From the NCBI GenBank assembly GCA_008973525.1, contig WACJ01000229.1:372001-436000 (forward strand): a stretch of 64,000 nt of DNA, read 5' to 3'. The position numbers and the translations under genes are program-made. The notes beneath the pieces are model-generated. The model saw nothing but the letters and a program-made list of their open reading frames with translations, ran no database searches and was not told the origin of the DNA. The DNA is from Stenopsyche tienmushanensis (Eukaryota; Arthropoda; Insecta; Trichoptera; Stenopsychidae). Below, in pieces: positions 11,741 to 23,929 of the stretch (positions are counted from its first letter, which is position 1; each line of letters starts with the position of its first letter).

Positions 11741-13950
11741 CAGAGAAATAAAGTCTTACTGAATGATTTTTCTTATCAGAAATGCCTCAAAATCACCATA
11801 TTTCAGCTCATATTTATTACTAAATTATAAATAGAGATTTGTTTCGCCTCAAAGCATAATATTATACAGGCTCCTAAAAATGTCATGCTACGTGATACAC
11901 GGAAATAGCATAATATAATAAAGTGGATTTCCAAGATATACACGTAACAATGGATGAATTAATAAAACGAATTGAGTATCTTATTGTTTTAATTACACAA
12001 AAACCGTGTGAAATACAACAAAATATATTCTATTTACAATATTTACACATCTTAAAATTTTAATTTACTGGTGTTAACTATAGTTTAAAAAAAGAAAACA
12101 AACGGACAGTGTTATTCGATGGATTGTCCTTCCCATTCATAATTAAAATATTATAATTACACCATCTTCAAAAGCATAATAATTGCTATTACGTTAAAAA
12201 TCATTTAAAAGTGGAGAATTTAAAAACGCAAGAGGAAGACTCTGCCATGTTACATATATATAAACGATGTAATTAAATCTATTTTAAAATAAAATACAAA
12301 TGTGTTATAAAATTTTGTGTATCGAGATTCAATTTTTTTTAAACAGGCAATATTACAATGTATCGCTACTTTGTGTGTACCGCTACACATAGTGTATAAA
12401 ATGCTGCCGATACATGATTTCGTAGGTTCAGTTTTAAAAATATGTTTTTCTTATAGCATATTATTGCTTTATGAACATAAATTACAAAGAAGTTTTGGTT
12501 TTATATCTATGAAAGAAAGAAAAAATCACCACGAAGTTCGAGCAAATAACAAGAAAAAAATATATGAATAACATTTATACAAATATATGAGCCGACAATT
12601 CAAATTTGCATAGAAAAAATATTGTCCATTAAACATCATCTGCGGCAAATAATTAAGTTTCAAGAAACGTTATATAGAAAACTAATTGAACTACTTAGAA
12701 TTAAAGATATTTATTTTTTATCAAATGTAAAGGTGAAACGTTTAAAATATTAAAGAAAAAGGAACATTATAAAATTATGATTTTAGAGTATCAATAAAAT
12801 CATAAAGCAGGAACTGACAAGGAAAGCATGGAAGTCAATATTACAATTGATTCTATATGATAAGACAACATATTCAAGGGAAAGGATGTAAGGGAAGAAA
12901 TCTCCAACATTTGAAATAAAAACACGTCTTTCTAAAGGCAACGTCGTCAGAGAGCACAATTCAAACTCCTCAAAGCTTATGAATGACAACAGTACTGCTC
13001 ATAAGTTTGAGAGGGCTCACGGCAATCATGCGTCAACGTGATTGCGCACCAAATAGCGTTTATCTATAAAATAGGGAATTCGATTCAAATATAATAAACA
13101 ACTTGAAAAGTAACAGATTTATATACCCGTATTTTTAATTTATACTTGAAATACACGGAAGCCGACGCGATTCAGTGTTAAATCTGGGTAGAAATTAAAT
13201 ATCTAATTAGACGATTGAGTTCACATTATACACTAAAGGTTAATTGATACAGCACCATATAAAAAACAAATTAATAACTAGCCTAAGTATTTAGAAAAAA
13301 AATTCAACAATGTTTTTATTTCATATGTAAATTTCTCGACCTAAGACATATAAAATGTATTCACATTGATAATTCGAAAAACAATAAATGGACATTTAAA
13401 TTGAAATACATAGTGACTAGTTATGGATTAAGTATACCATTGTTGTTTTGAAAATATAAATTGCAAATTGATTGTTTCCAAACAAAAGTGAATGTTATCA
13501 AAATACCATCGAAAAGAGCATTGCTTTACTTTAAAAATATTGTACACTCCTCTAATTGCATCCATCCAAACATTTAGATTAAAAATCGAACGTATAAGAT
13601 GCTTTAGTGGTCAAAAATATTAAAACAATGCATAAATATTACTGGAGTCAAATAACTGTAACATTTATGTATTTGTAATGCTCTTTTTTATGAATTTCAA
13701 ATACAAAATAGACTTATTTTATTAGCTCGTTTAATTTAGTAATCGCCGTATAATAGACAGAATGCTTTGATCCCGGGACCAATTGAAATATTCCAAATTT
13801 ATATTTAAAAACATCATCTAAATTGTCAAGCATTAATGTTAAATATCGAGCGGTACCAGAAAGCAACGTATTATTAGCAGTTCCCTTAAGTCACGACATT
13901 TTTTTGATGCACCCAAGCAGCATGAGCAATAAGCATGTGTTCGTTGGCTT
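11741..13950. other. Gene-free AT-rich stretch
   Basis: Over 2 kb of very AT-rich sequence with no ORF of coding character and no repeat that I could relate to other parts of the window. Confidence 0.4.
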
Positions 13951-14154
13951 TTAATTAAAATGGGAGAGACGTCTCTATCTGCGGAACAACATCTGCAAGA
14001 TTTAATGGTTTTATATCGGATGTCAGAAAAATCCGACGACGGCTTAAAAATATTAAATGTGGTTGTTCGAGTATGGAAGACAAGCCTCGAAGTGGACAAT
14101 TCGTGCCGGGGGATGAAGCAGCCTAGAAGTCCGATGAAATAAAAATGTTTGGGC

Positions 14155-14690
14155 CCCCATCGATGACAAACTGACCTTCAGAAAACACATCGATGTGGTA
14201 ACGCAAAAGGCAACAATGGTGACAAATTATTTGGCTCGATTAATGCCAAACATTGGCGGACCGAGATCGAGCTGAAGAAAGCTACTTAACGAGGTGACTA
14301 ACGTCATCTTGCTCTACGGTGTATCAGTCTGGGCAGAAATGACACAGAAAGGCGAAAACAGATATAAACTGCTAAGAACGCATTGAATAAGCGCAATTCG
14401 AATATCATCAGCCTATAGAACGATCTCACTGGACGCAGTACAAGTTCTAGCATGCACACTTCCCATGGACATCCTCGCCATGGAAAGGAAGCGCAGATAT
14501 AAGAAAAATACAGGAAAAGAAAAATATCAGGAAGAGTCAATTTAACAATAGCAGAAACGCTGGGGCTCCGAAACCAAGGGAAGTGGACATATCAATTGAT
14601 CCCAGCGATACAAAAATGGACCTCACGTAAACACGGAGCTCACCTATTACCTGACCAGATGCCACTAATTTTCGACGACATATACATGTG
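14155..14690 (+). mobile_element. R1/Jockey-type non-LTR fragment (RT thumb region)
   Basis: The translated pieces IDDKLTFRKHIDVV, LARLMPNIGGP, LLNEVTNVILLYG and AYRTISLDAVQVL parallel the element at 338-1540. Several frameshifts and stops follow. It lacks the catalytic FADD and the 3' end. Confidence 0.8.
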
Positions 14691-14989
14691 AGCAAAGTTT
14701 TTCAACTTTTGTATTAATTAAAAATGAAAAGCAGTCATGCTTAAAAGGTCTCGACCAAGAAATTCGAGTTGCACTGTCGAATATAAAACTTTTGCGTTAA
14801 TTGAAACAAGCAGGTATCACATTAATTAGTCACTATTTCATAATAATTATTAAGATTGCATAAAAGTAAATATAGTATAGTTTTTGTGTACGAGAAAAGT
14901 TCATAAAGTAAGTGTACTGTGATCATTACGGACTGTGTTTTTTTGTTTTTTAAGGGTTGACAATACGGAGTGGTAGAGGAGGATCTCCT

Positions 14990-15505
14990 GACAAAAGCGA
15001 GCTTAGCAGGAACATGTTAGTATGTAAACTCACGCTGTAGTGTCCAGTTGCGTAAAAAATATCGGCCAAGTGCAAGCAGCTAAATAACGCCCGCGAGTTT
15101 CTTGAGCGACTTGAATTGGAAAAGGAGGATTTTTTAAGCTCTATTGCGACTGGAGATAAAAAGTGGATGGCTCATTATCATCATTCCCCTCAATGCATAA
15201 CAACTTTCGGGAAAGGATCGGACTTATTGCATACCACCAAGCCACCAAGGCGCTCTTGGAATCATTTGGTTGGGATGTTTCAAATCATACTCTGTATTTC
15301 CCTGACATGACGCCTTCAGATTGTCATCTTTTCACCTCCTTGAAGGCACACATGGGTGGGAATTAAATTTTCAATTAACGAGCAAGTATAGAAAAAGGTT
15401 CTAAAGTGGGGGACAGAATTGGCGGAAGAGTTCTTCGAGGAGGGCATAAAAACAATTGTGCCATGACTCACCACATGCATTGAACCGGATGGCGATTATG
15501 TGGTA
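14990..15505 (+). mobile_element. mariner transposase remnant
   Basis: Decayed mariner coding. FLSSIATGDKKWMAHY corresponds to the first catalytic block (TGDEKW), and LYFPDMTPSDCHLFTSL to the last (YSPDLAPSDYHLF). A GDYV-type C-terminus follows at about 15490. Several frame breaks and an internal deletion. No TIRs found. Confidence 0.78.
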
Positions 15506-16439
15506 AAATAGTCAAAAAGTATATCAATAATATAACAAATAAATATAGTACACTTACTTTCTAAACATACCTCGAATGTATATTTATGAAATAAAAATTT
15601 ATTGTAAAATTGGTGTATCAAATCAATATCTATTATTTTAGCTTTTAATGTGCCGTGGAATTTAAGGAAGAATTTTGGTGTATGGTAAGTGAGAAAAGGG
15701 TGCAGACTCGACTGGATCATCTTGTTGCATCTACTGTATTTGCTGGATCTCGCACCATCTGATTATACCAACGTGGGTAATTTAAAATGACAAATTACAG
15801 GAACTGCTAATAATTTTTAAGTGTTGAAATATCTCTGAAGCGTATTTTATTATTAAAAAATGAAGCTAACACGCGTACTTAAATTGAATGGCATTATTAT
15901 CATTTGAAAGAAAGGCGTATATGTAGAAGACATACGGTGATTTTTCATCCAAGGGATGCAGTCAATTTAATTACATTAGCAAGCAGAAAATGAGAAATTA
16001 ATATGACGTTTCATTTAATAGATGAGAATTGTTTCTGGTACCCCTAATATGATATAGTAATTAAAGTGACTTGGATGAAAAAAATTAATGCACTATATGA
16101 AATGTTAAAAATAGAGAGAATATAAATTTTTAGCTTTACTGCGTTTGTTCTAATAATAAATTTTTCAGCGGTGCTAAATCACATTAGAAATATTTACGTT
16201 AAAATCGAGGATAGTTTTTATATTGCGTTTTTTGAAGTAATAAGGAATTTTTATTAAAAATACTTAACATATTACGAATCAAGGTGTTGTCGATAAATTT
16301 AATTAAATTACCAAAACTTCGATCATTCACACATCAATATTATGATAGTAAAGCATGAGTCCATTTATTAAATAAACCCAGTATTAATGTCGCATTGTTG
16401 CAATTTTTAAACAGTCATCTTCAACTTTTAAACAGTAAA
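15506..16439. other. AT-rich spacer
   Basis: No gene or recognisable repeat. Confidence 0.35.
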
Positions 16440-16780
16440 CGGGATAGGCGTGTCCATCAGGATAACTTATAGTACAACAAACTATCAAGAAATGTCAACA
16501 TTGGTGATAAAAACTTGAATCTGGAAACATCGACTTGGAAGACGAACCTGGAAGAGGACATTGTAGTCCAAAGTATTTATTTTAAATTATAAAACAAGGT
16601 GAAACGATCACAGTACAATTGTAATATGTCGAAAGTCCGTAACAAAATCCTGCAATATGACAATGGCCGACGTCGTGTGATTGATTCGACGTAAAACAAA
16701 TTAAGGACCTCGATTAGGATATTCACTAGATCTGGCACCTTTGGTTTACTATATGTTCCGGTTATATTATATGCTTTTCA
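16440..16780 (+). mobile_element. mariner transposase remnant, very decayed
   Basis: KILQYDNGR (cognate to ILQHDNARPH) and SLDLAPLVYYMFRL (cognate to SPDLAPSDYYLFRSL) survive in different frames, with intervening stops. The flanks are AT-rich. Confidence 0.6.
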
Positions 16781-17298
16781 ATTAAAAATCACGCGATTTT
16801 TAATAATATTAAACCTTTTAATAACTATAAACATAAAATGCAACATTAATACTGATTTTATCCAATAATTAAACAAACTTATTTTAGTATGTACACCATT
16901 TAAGATGCTGAAAGAGAATTGTTAATATGTTTCAATTAAGTTTTGAAATAAATAAAACAGATACATATAAAAAAGAGTAACCAGATCAGATCTATCGGAA
17001 AATAAACTAGAAATTAAAATATCGCTTGATTTACATGCTTTTAGAATATGCTAAGTTATTATTAATGGAGAGGTTTGTGTATATTGTTTATAAAGAATAT
17101 TAAAAGCGACATTTAATTTAAATTCGCCTTTCTTAAATATTTAAAATTCACATCATAGAGTATTAAATACTTTAAAAATTAAAATATAATCAGCAATTTA
17201 AACGTTCCTAAATATTAAACTACACATTGCTCTAGAAGCATGTAAACCAGTCTTCAGTTAACGTAGGCAAACGGTGTAGCGGATTCTAAAAGGCTGAT

Positions 17299-19150
17299 CT
17301 AACTGTTGAGTGCTTCTCGGCGCCCCTCCTGTTTCATACACCACTCTACGAACTCATCGATGAGAACCGGCCACGCGCCTTCCGCGTCGTAGTTTCTCAT
17401 ATCTTCGTCTATGTGAGTCGCGAAATCTAATAAAAGATTCCACGTATCTTTCGGTATAGAACGTTTATGATGTTCCTAAAAAATAAGCCATGAATCGAAA
17501 CATTGCTTTCTAAAAAAAAAAAAAAAAACAACAACACACAATATGACAAATATTTACCGATAAAAATTTACACCAGGCCTCCAAAAATTTGAATCGCCCT
17601 TTAAGTACAATGTTCCAGTATGCTATCGCCATATCTAAGTCCAAACCTTTCTGACCGGGATTTTTGGCGTAATTAAAAGTAAAATGGTAGAATTCCTTGA
17701 ATTTCTGAGAATCTTTTAATTCGTTCTCCAACGTGGGTAATTTGGCTCGAAGTTTATCGATGGAGTCGGTGCCGAGTTCCTGCATCCCCGTCAGAAATTC
17801 CTCCCGACTGAATTCGCACTGAATGGCGGCTTTGCATTTCCACGCTATTATTAACACTAATATAGAATCCGCACTAAGACTAAGATCGGCTAAAAACTTT
17901 TTTACACCTTCAACGGTTACTTTATCGCATTCTTGAGGGTCTCTATATTTTATGAATAGTGCTTCTAATTTTTTTTTATCTATCGACACTTTTGACGGCT
18001 CCCTGTGGTATGCATCTGGATTTTGAAAGTAGTTGTCGCTCGCCAAGTCCAATTTCCAATCGTTTTGAGTCAGACAATAGATCGCAGTGCTCTCCGTCGT
18101 TTGTGTGAATGCGACGAATTTCTTAACTTTGTCTTTTTGCGATGATTTTAATTTATGCTGAAAGAAAATAAATAAATACATTAGGTAAACATTGAAGCGA
18201 TCCGATTTGAGCGTTTAAGTTTTCATGCAAGATGATAATATTTTTTGTCAGTCAAGATGATTTGAAATTTTACACGCCTGCCAAATAAATATTGGCACTG
18301 TTGGCGTCGTCGTGTGCCAAGACAAAAAAAAAAAACAAAGTGCATAACGACGAACAAAATGGTAATGCGTTCATAGCAATAATAATGACGTAGAAATCAT
18401 TTATCACCAAAAATTTAAGAAAATTCACAAACAAACATTTATAAAATTAGTATGCGAATAATGAAGTTGATTCAAATACCATTTATAGTGTGTATTTAAA
18501 AATATTTATTCCGGAATTTAGTTCAATGTCCTCGTTTTGGCATGTTGACGAGTAACAAGGTCAAGTACACTTTAATGATTCAAGATATGTTTAAAATCAT
18601 AATCAAATAAAGTGCGCTACTATTAGACACGCGTTTACCAATTGCAAATGTTCAAAATAAGTTTTAAAATGTTTAAAAGTTGTTTACAAAAATGATTTAG
18701 TTTAAGATCTCTCCAATAAACGAACTGATGTAATAATGACTATAATTTATAATCTTATAAGATCCACACAAACTAAAATTGAATAAAAATAGAACGCATT
18801 AAAAATATCGTTTTCACTGATTGTGTTGCGATTCATAAATTTTAGTGAAAGTTTTATGTTATGATCTTGAAAATGCGATTTGACACATAAAAATAAAATA
18901 ATTCAAGAGTCCAAAGAGCACAGTTATATTTTAAATAAACTTATTCGAATAGTAGCATATCTTGCACGAGAACGGGGGCACATTCGGCGGATCGTACTGT
19001 TGTCGTAGTTAGCTTAGATTACGTTTTGAAACAAATTTTGATTAACAACAAAGTGAAAAATTGAAGTTTCCCCGGAACGTCTATCGTCGAAGATATTTGG
19101 CTGATGTGTGGTACGAAAGAAGCGAGGATTAATACGTCGGAACTCACCAT
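17299..19150 (-). CDS. DCUN1D1: DCN1-like protein (cullin neddylation co-E3, DCUN1D1/SCCRO type)
   Basis: Three minus-strand exons. Exon 1 ends with the start codon (19148-19150) directly followed by GTGAGT, exon 2 is 17558-18157 and exon 3 is 17299-17475. They give 259 residues, the length of human DCUN1D1. The N-terminus [19 protein letters not shown] and [17 protein letters not shown] form the UBA-like region. The rest is the PONY/DCN domain with [26 protein letters not shown] and [16 protein letters not shown]. The protein helps load NEDD8 on cullins together with UBC12 and RBX1. A coding exon of ATG alone also explains why exon 2 starts with His. The gene diverges from EARS2, with about 730 bp between start codons. 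A poly(A)-like run on + at 17513-17528 lies in intron 2. No lesion seen. Confidence 0.9.
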
Positions 19151-19255
19151 GGCTCTGGGCGCGGGCGGCGCTTGGGGCCGCGCGGGCAACGGAGGGGACA
19201 TTGACAGCCAGGTAAGCCACCCGCACCCTCACACCAACAAGACACACGAGCAGCA
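19105..19255. promoter_or_regulatory. GC/CpG-rich start region of DCUN1D1, possibly shared with EARS2
   Basis: A GC- and CpG-rich island in AT-rich surroundings, holding the minus-strand start codon of DCUN1D1. The + strand also shows ACCATGGCT followed 60 bp later by a donor-like CAGGTAAGC. Promoter activity is inferred from composition and position only. Confidence 0.35.
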
Positions 19256-19881
19256 CTTTCCTTTTCTGCCCATAGTAACAAACATAACGACCATGTTTAA
19301 TGTACAAATCATCTCGCTTTCGTTTGAATAATAGAACAAATAAATCGAGCACAAGATAAAAAATTTAAACAACATTAAAAAAATATTTAAACTGCAATCG
19401 ACCTTTAAAAAAATATTTTAAAATTAATAATACCATATTTTTAAATTATTATAATAAGACTCTACTTAGAATTTTATAAATTAAAATAAACATTTTATAA
19501 ATATTTAAGCAGTGAAAATATTCATATATTTCAAAAAACATATGAATTTGAAAATATTTAAATAAAATAAAATGAATTGAAAAATATCAATCATAAAATA
19601 AAAATATATTACATTAACAATCATTTAACTTTATGCATTATATTACAAATTCTTATTTTATTTATTTAAAAAGTTTTACATTTATTTTTGAATTGAAAAT
19701 ATGTTATGACACACAGAGCTGCCAACTGTTGCGCTTTCTTATGGCCAAACGTCCGCTGTCAAATATCATATTTAGGTTTGAATGCTCATTGAAACGATAT
19801 TAGTGTTTTTCATTTAAATTTTAGATTGGGCAGTGTAAAATATATTTGAAGTGAATCCATAACATTTTGAAGCGCGCTAAA

Positions 19882-22800
19882 ATGTTAACGTGCGCTTTTA
19901 CGGTGCGAAGATTATCGAATTGCATTAGAAGATGCATGTCGAGCTCGGTTCGAGTTAGATTTCGCTCCGAGTCCCACTGGTCATTTACATCTCGGTGGAT
20001 TGCGAACCGCCATTTATAACTATCTGTTCGCCGTGTCGAAAAATGGCCAGATGATATTGAGGATTGAAGATACGGATCAGTCGCGAAAAGTCGAAGGTGC
20101 CGCTGAGGCTCTAGTGGAAAACTTGGAATGGGCCGGTATAAAGATTCACGAAGGGCCGTATCAAGGTGGCGCACGAGGACCATACGTTCAAAGCGAACGA
20201 TGCAGTATTTATCAGTATGTATGTGGATATCTAATGGATGACGAATTAGTATTTATTTCTTATTAAAGTACACCCGATCCTCTTTTTACAAACAAATTTG
20301 CTCATTCTAAGCAATAGCATCTATGTATCATTTTTAAACGGACATCTTTTATTTGTACTAATCTATCTAATTCTATAACACTCATCATAGTTTCAAATTT
20401 TACAACAAAAAAAAAAAAAAACGATTTACATTTTTATTCATTTTTTTTAGAAATATGGTGCAAAAGCTTGTCGATAATGGTTCTGCATATAAATGTTTTT
20501 GTACTGACCGCCGCCTTGATTTATTGAAAAAGGATGCTTTGAGATCTCGCCAAATTCCCAAATATGATAATAAGTGTAGACATCTTTCAAAGGCTGAAGC
20601 AGAAGAAAATACTCTCAAAGGGAATCCCTATTGTATAAGATTTAAGGTGGATGTCCTTAAGAATTTGAATATTAATACTTTTTTTCGGAGGATTAAAATT
20701 AAATGCATGCATTAATGATTAGTCTTTATAATTTTAGCTGTCTTCAGATTGCTCCTCATTTGAAGACTTAATTTACGGTACAATAGCTTATGATATAACC
20801 TTAAATGAGGGAGATCCTGTTATTTTGAAATCAGATGGCTTTCCAACATATCATTTAGCTAATGTTGTTGATGATCATTTGATGGAGATCACGCATGTCC
20901 TTAGAGGTGTCGAATGGCAAATCTCCACAACAAAACATTTACTTTTATATAGGTATTTATTTATTAGTTGTTATATCATAATTATTCTTTGAATTGATCA
21001 AACATTTATTTCTCAATTTAATTTTGCAGGGCTTTTGGATGGGAACCTCCTAAATTTGGACACTTACCTCTAATAGTAAATTCTGATGGAAGTAAACTTA
21101 GCAAAAGGCAGGGTGACATTAGAGTGCAAGAATATAAAAAGAACGGTAGAATATATTTAAGTAACAATAACATTAGTTTGACTTTATTAAGTATTCTATT
21201 AAGCGCAGGAGTGATTATGAGATGCCATTCTTGGGTATTAACAACACATAGGCAAAATTCGATACCATAGTCTCCTTCCTTTTTTAGATCTGCAAACAGC
21301 CAGTAGTCGCTTAACCTGTTGAGGAGCGAGCAAATTTAAAATCGATGAAGTCGTTGATGTCATAATCGCTTTACACCGATTACTTTCTGTCAGCTCCTAA
21401 TCAGCGTAAGACAATCTTCAATTCGAGGCAGAGTCAATTGTAAATAAACATTTGATAACAAACAAGATCGCGTCATTTCTTTACATAAACAATGCACAAA
21501 AAATCGATTCATTTGCTCCTCCTTTAGAAGGAAATGATAATTGAACAAAGACTCATTCAACACGCAGAGAAGAACGGCAAGCAGTTAAATAAACAAACAC
21601 TCTCGATAACACACAATATTCGGTCGTTTCTTTGCGTAAACAAATAACACTTGAAATCGAAATCATTATAAGTCGATAAATTTGGGCTTAACGATCTATA
21701 CAATCATGCGATGCATATGAAGAAGCTATCCGTCTCAGTCTCCCGAACTGCGCTAAGTTGTCTCTGTCTGTCTCCGAGCTTCAATGTGCAAAAGTGCTCT
21801 TTCTGGGGCATAAGAATTAGGACATACATGTATGTCGAAGCTCCCTGACAGCTTAAAGCTAGATTTGGAGAATACAGTGGATAAGGAATTAATTCAATCT
21901 TCTTCATTTGGGTTGATTTATAAACAATTCCTTCCATCAAATGCAACTATAACGTCATAAAATATTCGCTATTGATGGTTCTTCCTTTCTCAAGGCAATC
22001 GATGAATAAAATACCAAAATACGAAGACCAAAATCTTACCAGCGGCCAATTGCATTTTTGGTCGCTTTGGGTGGCTTTCGCTGGTTGCTGTCCACTCAGC
22101 TGACTGCCGATTTGACTCTGGAGTGTAGTGATGGATCCATGTTTCATCCATTATCACATATCGAATTTATTTTGTTATCCTACGAATGAGTGATGTCTTT
22201 TATTTACACGTATTAGATATTAGGTCATAAATTAATTTTGTGACAAAATTAGTTACTATAAGACGATAATTTATTTTGAACGATAATATAATGATTATCC
22301 TCAGCATTCTTAGTAGATTTTGGTCGGCCCGGTCTTTTTCTGCCATTCAAAGTCCCAGTCTCCTGATGTCTTCTAATGTTACGATTCATCCCCTTAATCT
22401 TCATTTTTTTAGCAATTATTCTGATTTAAAAGCTTTTATTTCGTATTGTAATTATAAAGAAACAAATCACTATACTTAATTAAAATTATTTAGCCATTTG
22501 AAATTAAAAAAAAATTAACTAAAGTAAAAATCTGATTTGATAAAGGTATTTTACCAATTGCCCTGATCAACTATATTACATTGGCTGGAGGTGGATTTAC
22601 CCGAGCTCCCAATAAAGGACAACAGCATTACAACATGGAAGAATTAGCAGAACGGGTATTATTTTTTAAATATAATTTTCACTATTTGATAACTTTATTT
22701 GCAGTATTTTAATAGAGTTTGATTAAATTTTTATTTTCAGTTTGATATAAACCTCATAAATTCTAATTCAAGTCGTTTGAATCCTGATCTGTTGAATGAG

Positions 22801-23287
22801 TGTAATAGACTAGCAATTATGGAACATATAAAAAATGACGATACTCTTAAAAAAATAGTAGTTGAAGTTAAAGAATTTATTCGAGTTGCATTTCAAGGGG
22901 AAAAATCTTCAGTCCACACCAGATTACGTTGAATCTGTTCTGAAATGGTCATCGGGAAGAATAACATCAATCACCGATTTAGTGTCTCCTCCGTTGGCAT
23001 TTTTATGGGTCCTACCAAATGAAAAACCAGTTCTAGATTCTTCTGACAGGCAATTTATTGAAAATTTGAAATCTAAGTTGCATTATGAAAATGAAACCAA
23101 ATTTGAAAGATCAGACATGAAAAGAATATTGAAAGAATTCTGCAGTGAAAATAATGTTAACTTCAGCACCTCAATGAAATTAATTCGAAATATTTTAAGT
23201 GGGTTAGATGCTGGTCCAGGCGTTGGAGAGATGATGGAGATATTAGGAAAAGATGTAACTATTCAAAGATTAAACAGCGCCTTATGA
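19882..23287 (+). CDS. EARS2: Mitochondrial glutamyl-tRNA synthetase, with two frame-breaking insertions
   Basis: Six + exons: 19882-20214, 20451-20646, 20738-20952, 21030-21145, 22546-22655 and 22741-23287. Correcting two extra bases gives 504 residues (human EARS2: 523). The N-terminus is Arg/Ser/Cys-rich and fits a mitochondrial presequence. It is followed by the class I HIGH-type motif ([13 protein letters not shown]), [45 protein letters not shown] and the KMSKS equivalent SKLSKRQGD, then the anticodon-binding part. The enzyme charges mitochondrial tRNA-Glu (and tRNA-Gln in many species). Exon 1 has one surplus base at 19960-19963 just before APSPTG; exon 6 has another between 22862 and about 22930. 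All splice phases otherwise agree. These are either assembly indels or a dying gene. Intron 4 (1.4 kb) holds a piggyBac-like MITE and a mariner fragment. Confidence 0.88.
21315..21803. mobile_element. piggyBac-like MITE, one end lost
   Basis: Begins right after a TTAA (21311-21314) with CCTGTTGAGGAGCGAGCAAA. Its body is an inverted match to 23399-23925 over nearly 500 bp. The right terminus is missing, replaced near 21803 by mariner sequence. It lies in EARS2 intron 4. Confidence 0.75.
21805..22175 (-). mobile_element. mariner transposase remnant
   Basis: Minus-strand translation shows [16 protein letters not shown] (second catalytic block) at about 22120-22160, then [17 protein letters not shown] and, further down, [11 protein letters not shown] (cognate to YSPDLAPSD). 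The frame is broken several times. It sits in EARS2 intron 4, antisense to the gene. Confidence 0.8.
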
Positions 23288-23398
23288 ATATAATTGAATC
23301 GTATAAATAAATCGTAGTTTATATTTATTTGTATGTAATAATTAAAAAACTTAAAATAAAATGAATGATCTCTTTATTTTCAGTAGTTCAATTCTTAA

Positions 23399-23925
23399 CC
23401 TTTTCGTGAGTACTTACGGAAATATCCGTTTTGACCTTCACTATTCAGAAAGAGCACTCTTGTGCATTGAAGCTCCGAGGCGGACAGAGACAAAGAGAAC
23501 TTAGCGCAGTTCGGGAGACTGAGACGGATAGCTTCTTCATATGCATCGCATGATTGTATAGATCGTTAAGCCCAAATTTATCGACTTAAAATGATTTCGA
23601 TTTCAAGTGTGTTATTTGTTCACGCAAAGAAATGGCCGAATATTGTGTGTTATCGAGAGTGTTTGTTTATTTAACTGCTTGCCGTTCTTCGCTGCGTGTT
23701 GAATGAGTCTTTGTCCAATTATCATTTCCTTCTAAAGGAGGAGCACTTGAATCGATTTTTTGTGCATTGTTTATGTAAAGAAATGACGAGTGTTCATGAC
23801 AAGTGGCTCTGCCTCGAATTGAAGATTGTCTTATGCTGATTAGGAGCTGACAGAAAGTAATCGGTGTAAAGCGATTATGACATCAACGACTTGGTCGATT
23901 TTAAATTTGCTCACTAACGAAAAGG
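23399..23925. mobile_element. piggyBac-like MITE with TTAA target duplication
   Basis: 527 bp flanked on both sides by TTAA (23395-23398 and 23926-23929). Inverted termini are CCTTTTCGTGAG and CTAACGAAAAGG. There is no transposase ORF. It is an inverted copy of the element at 21315-21803 and lies just past the EARS2 stop codon, in its 3' flank. Confidence 0.88.
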
Positions 23926-23929
23926 TTAA

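Noticed and set aside
13839..14142. Overlapping ORFs on both strands
   Set aside because: Neither has a domain or splice support; next to TE debris.
19104..19331. Plus-strand ORF with ACCATGGCT and a donor-like site
   Set aside because: Gly/Ala-rich, explained by the GC-rich DCUN1D1 start on the other strand; no downstream exon found. Kept only as a finding about divergent starts.
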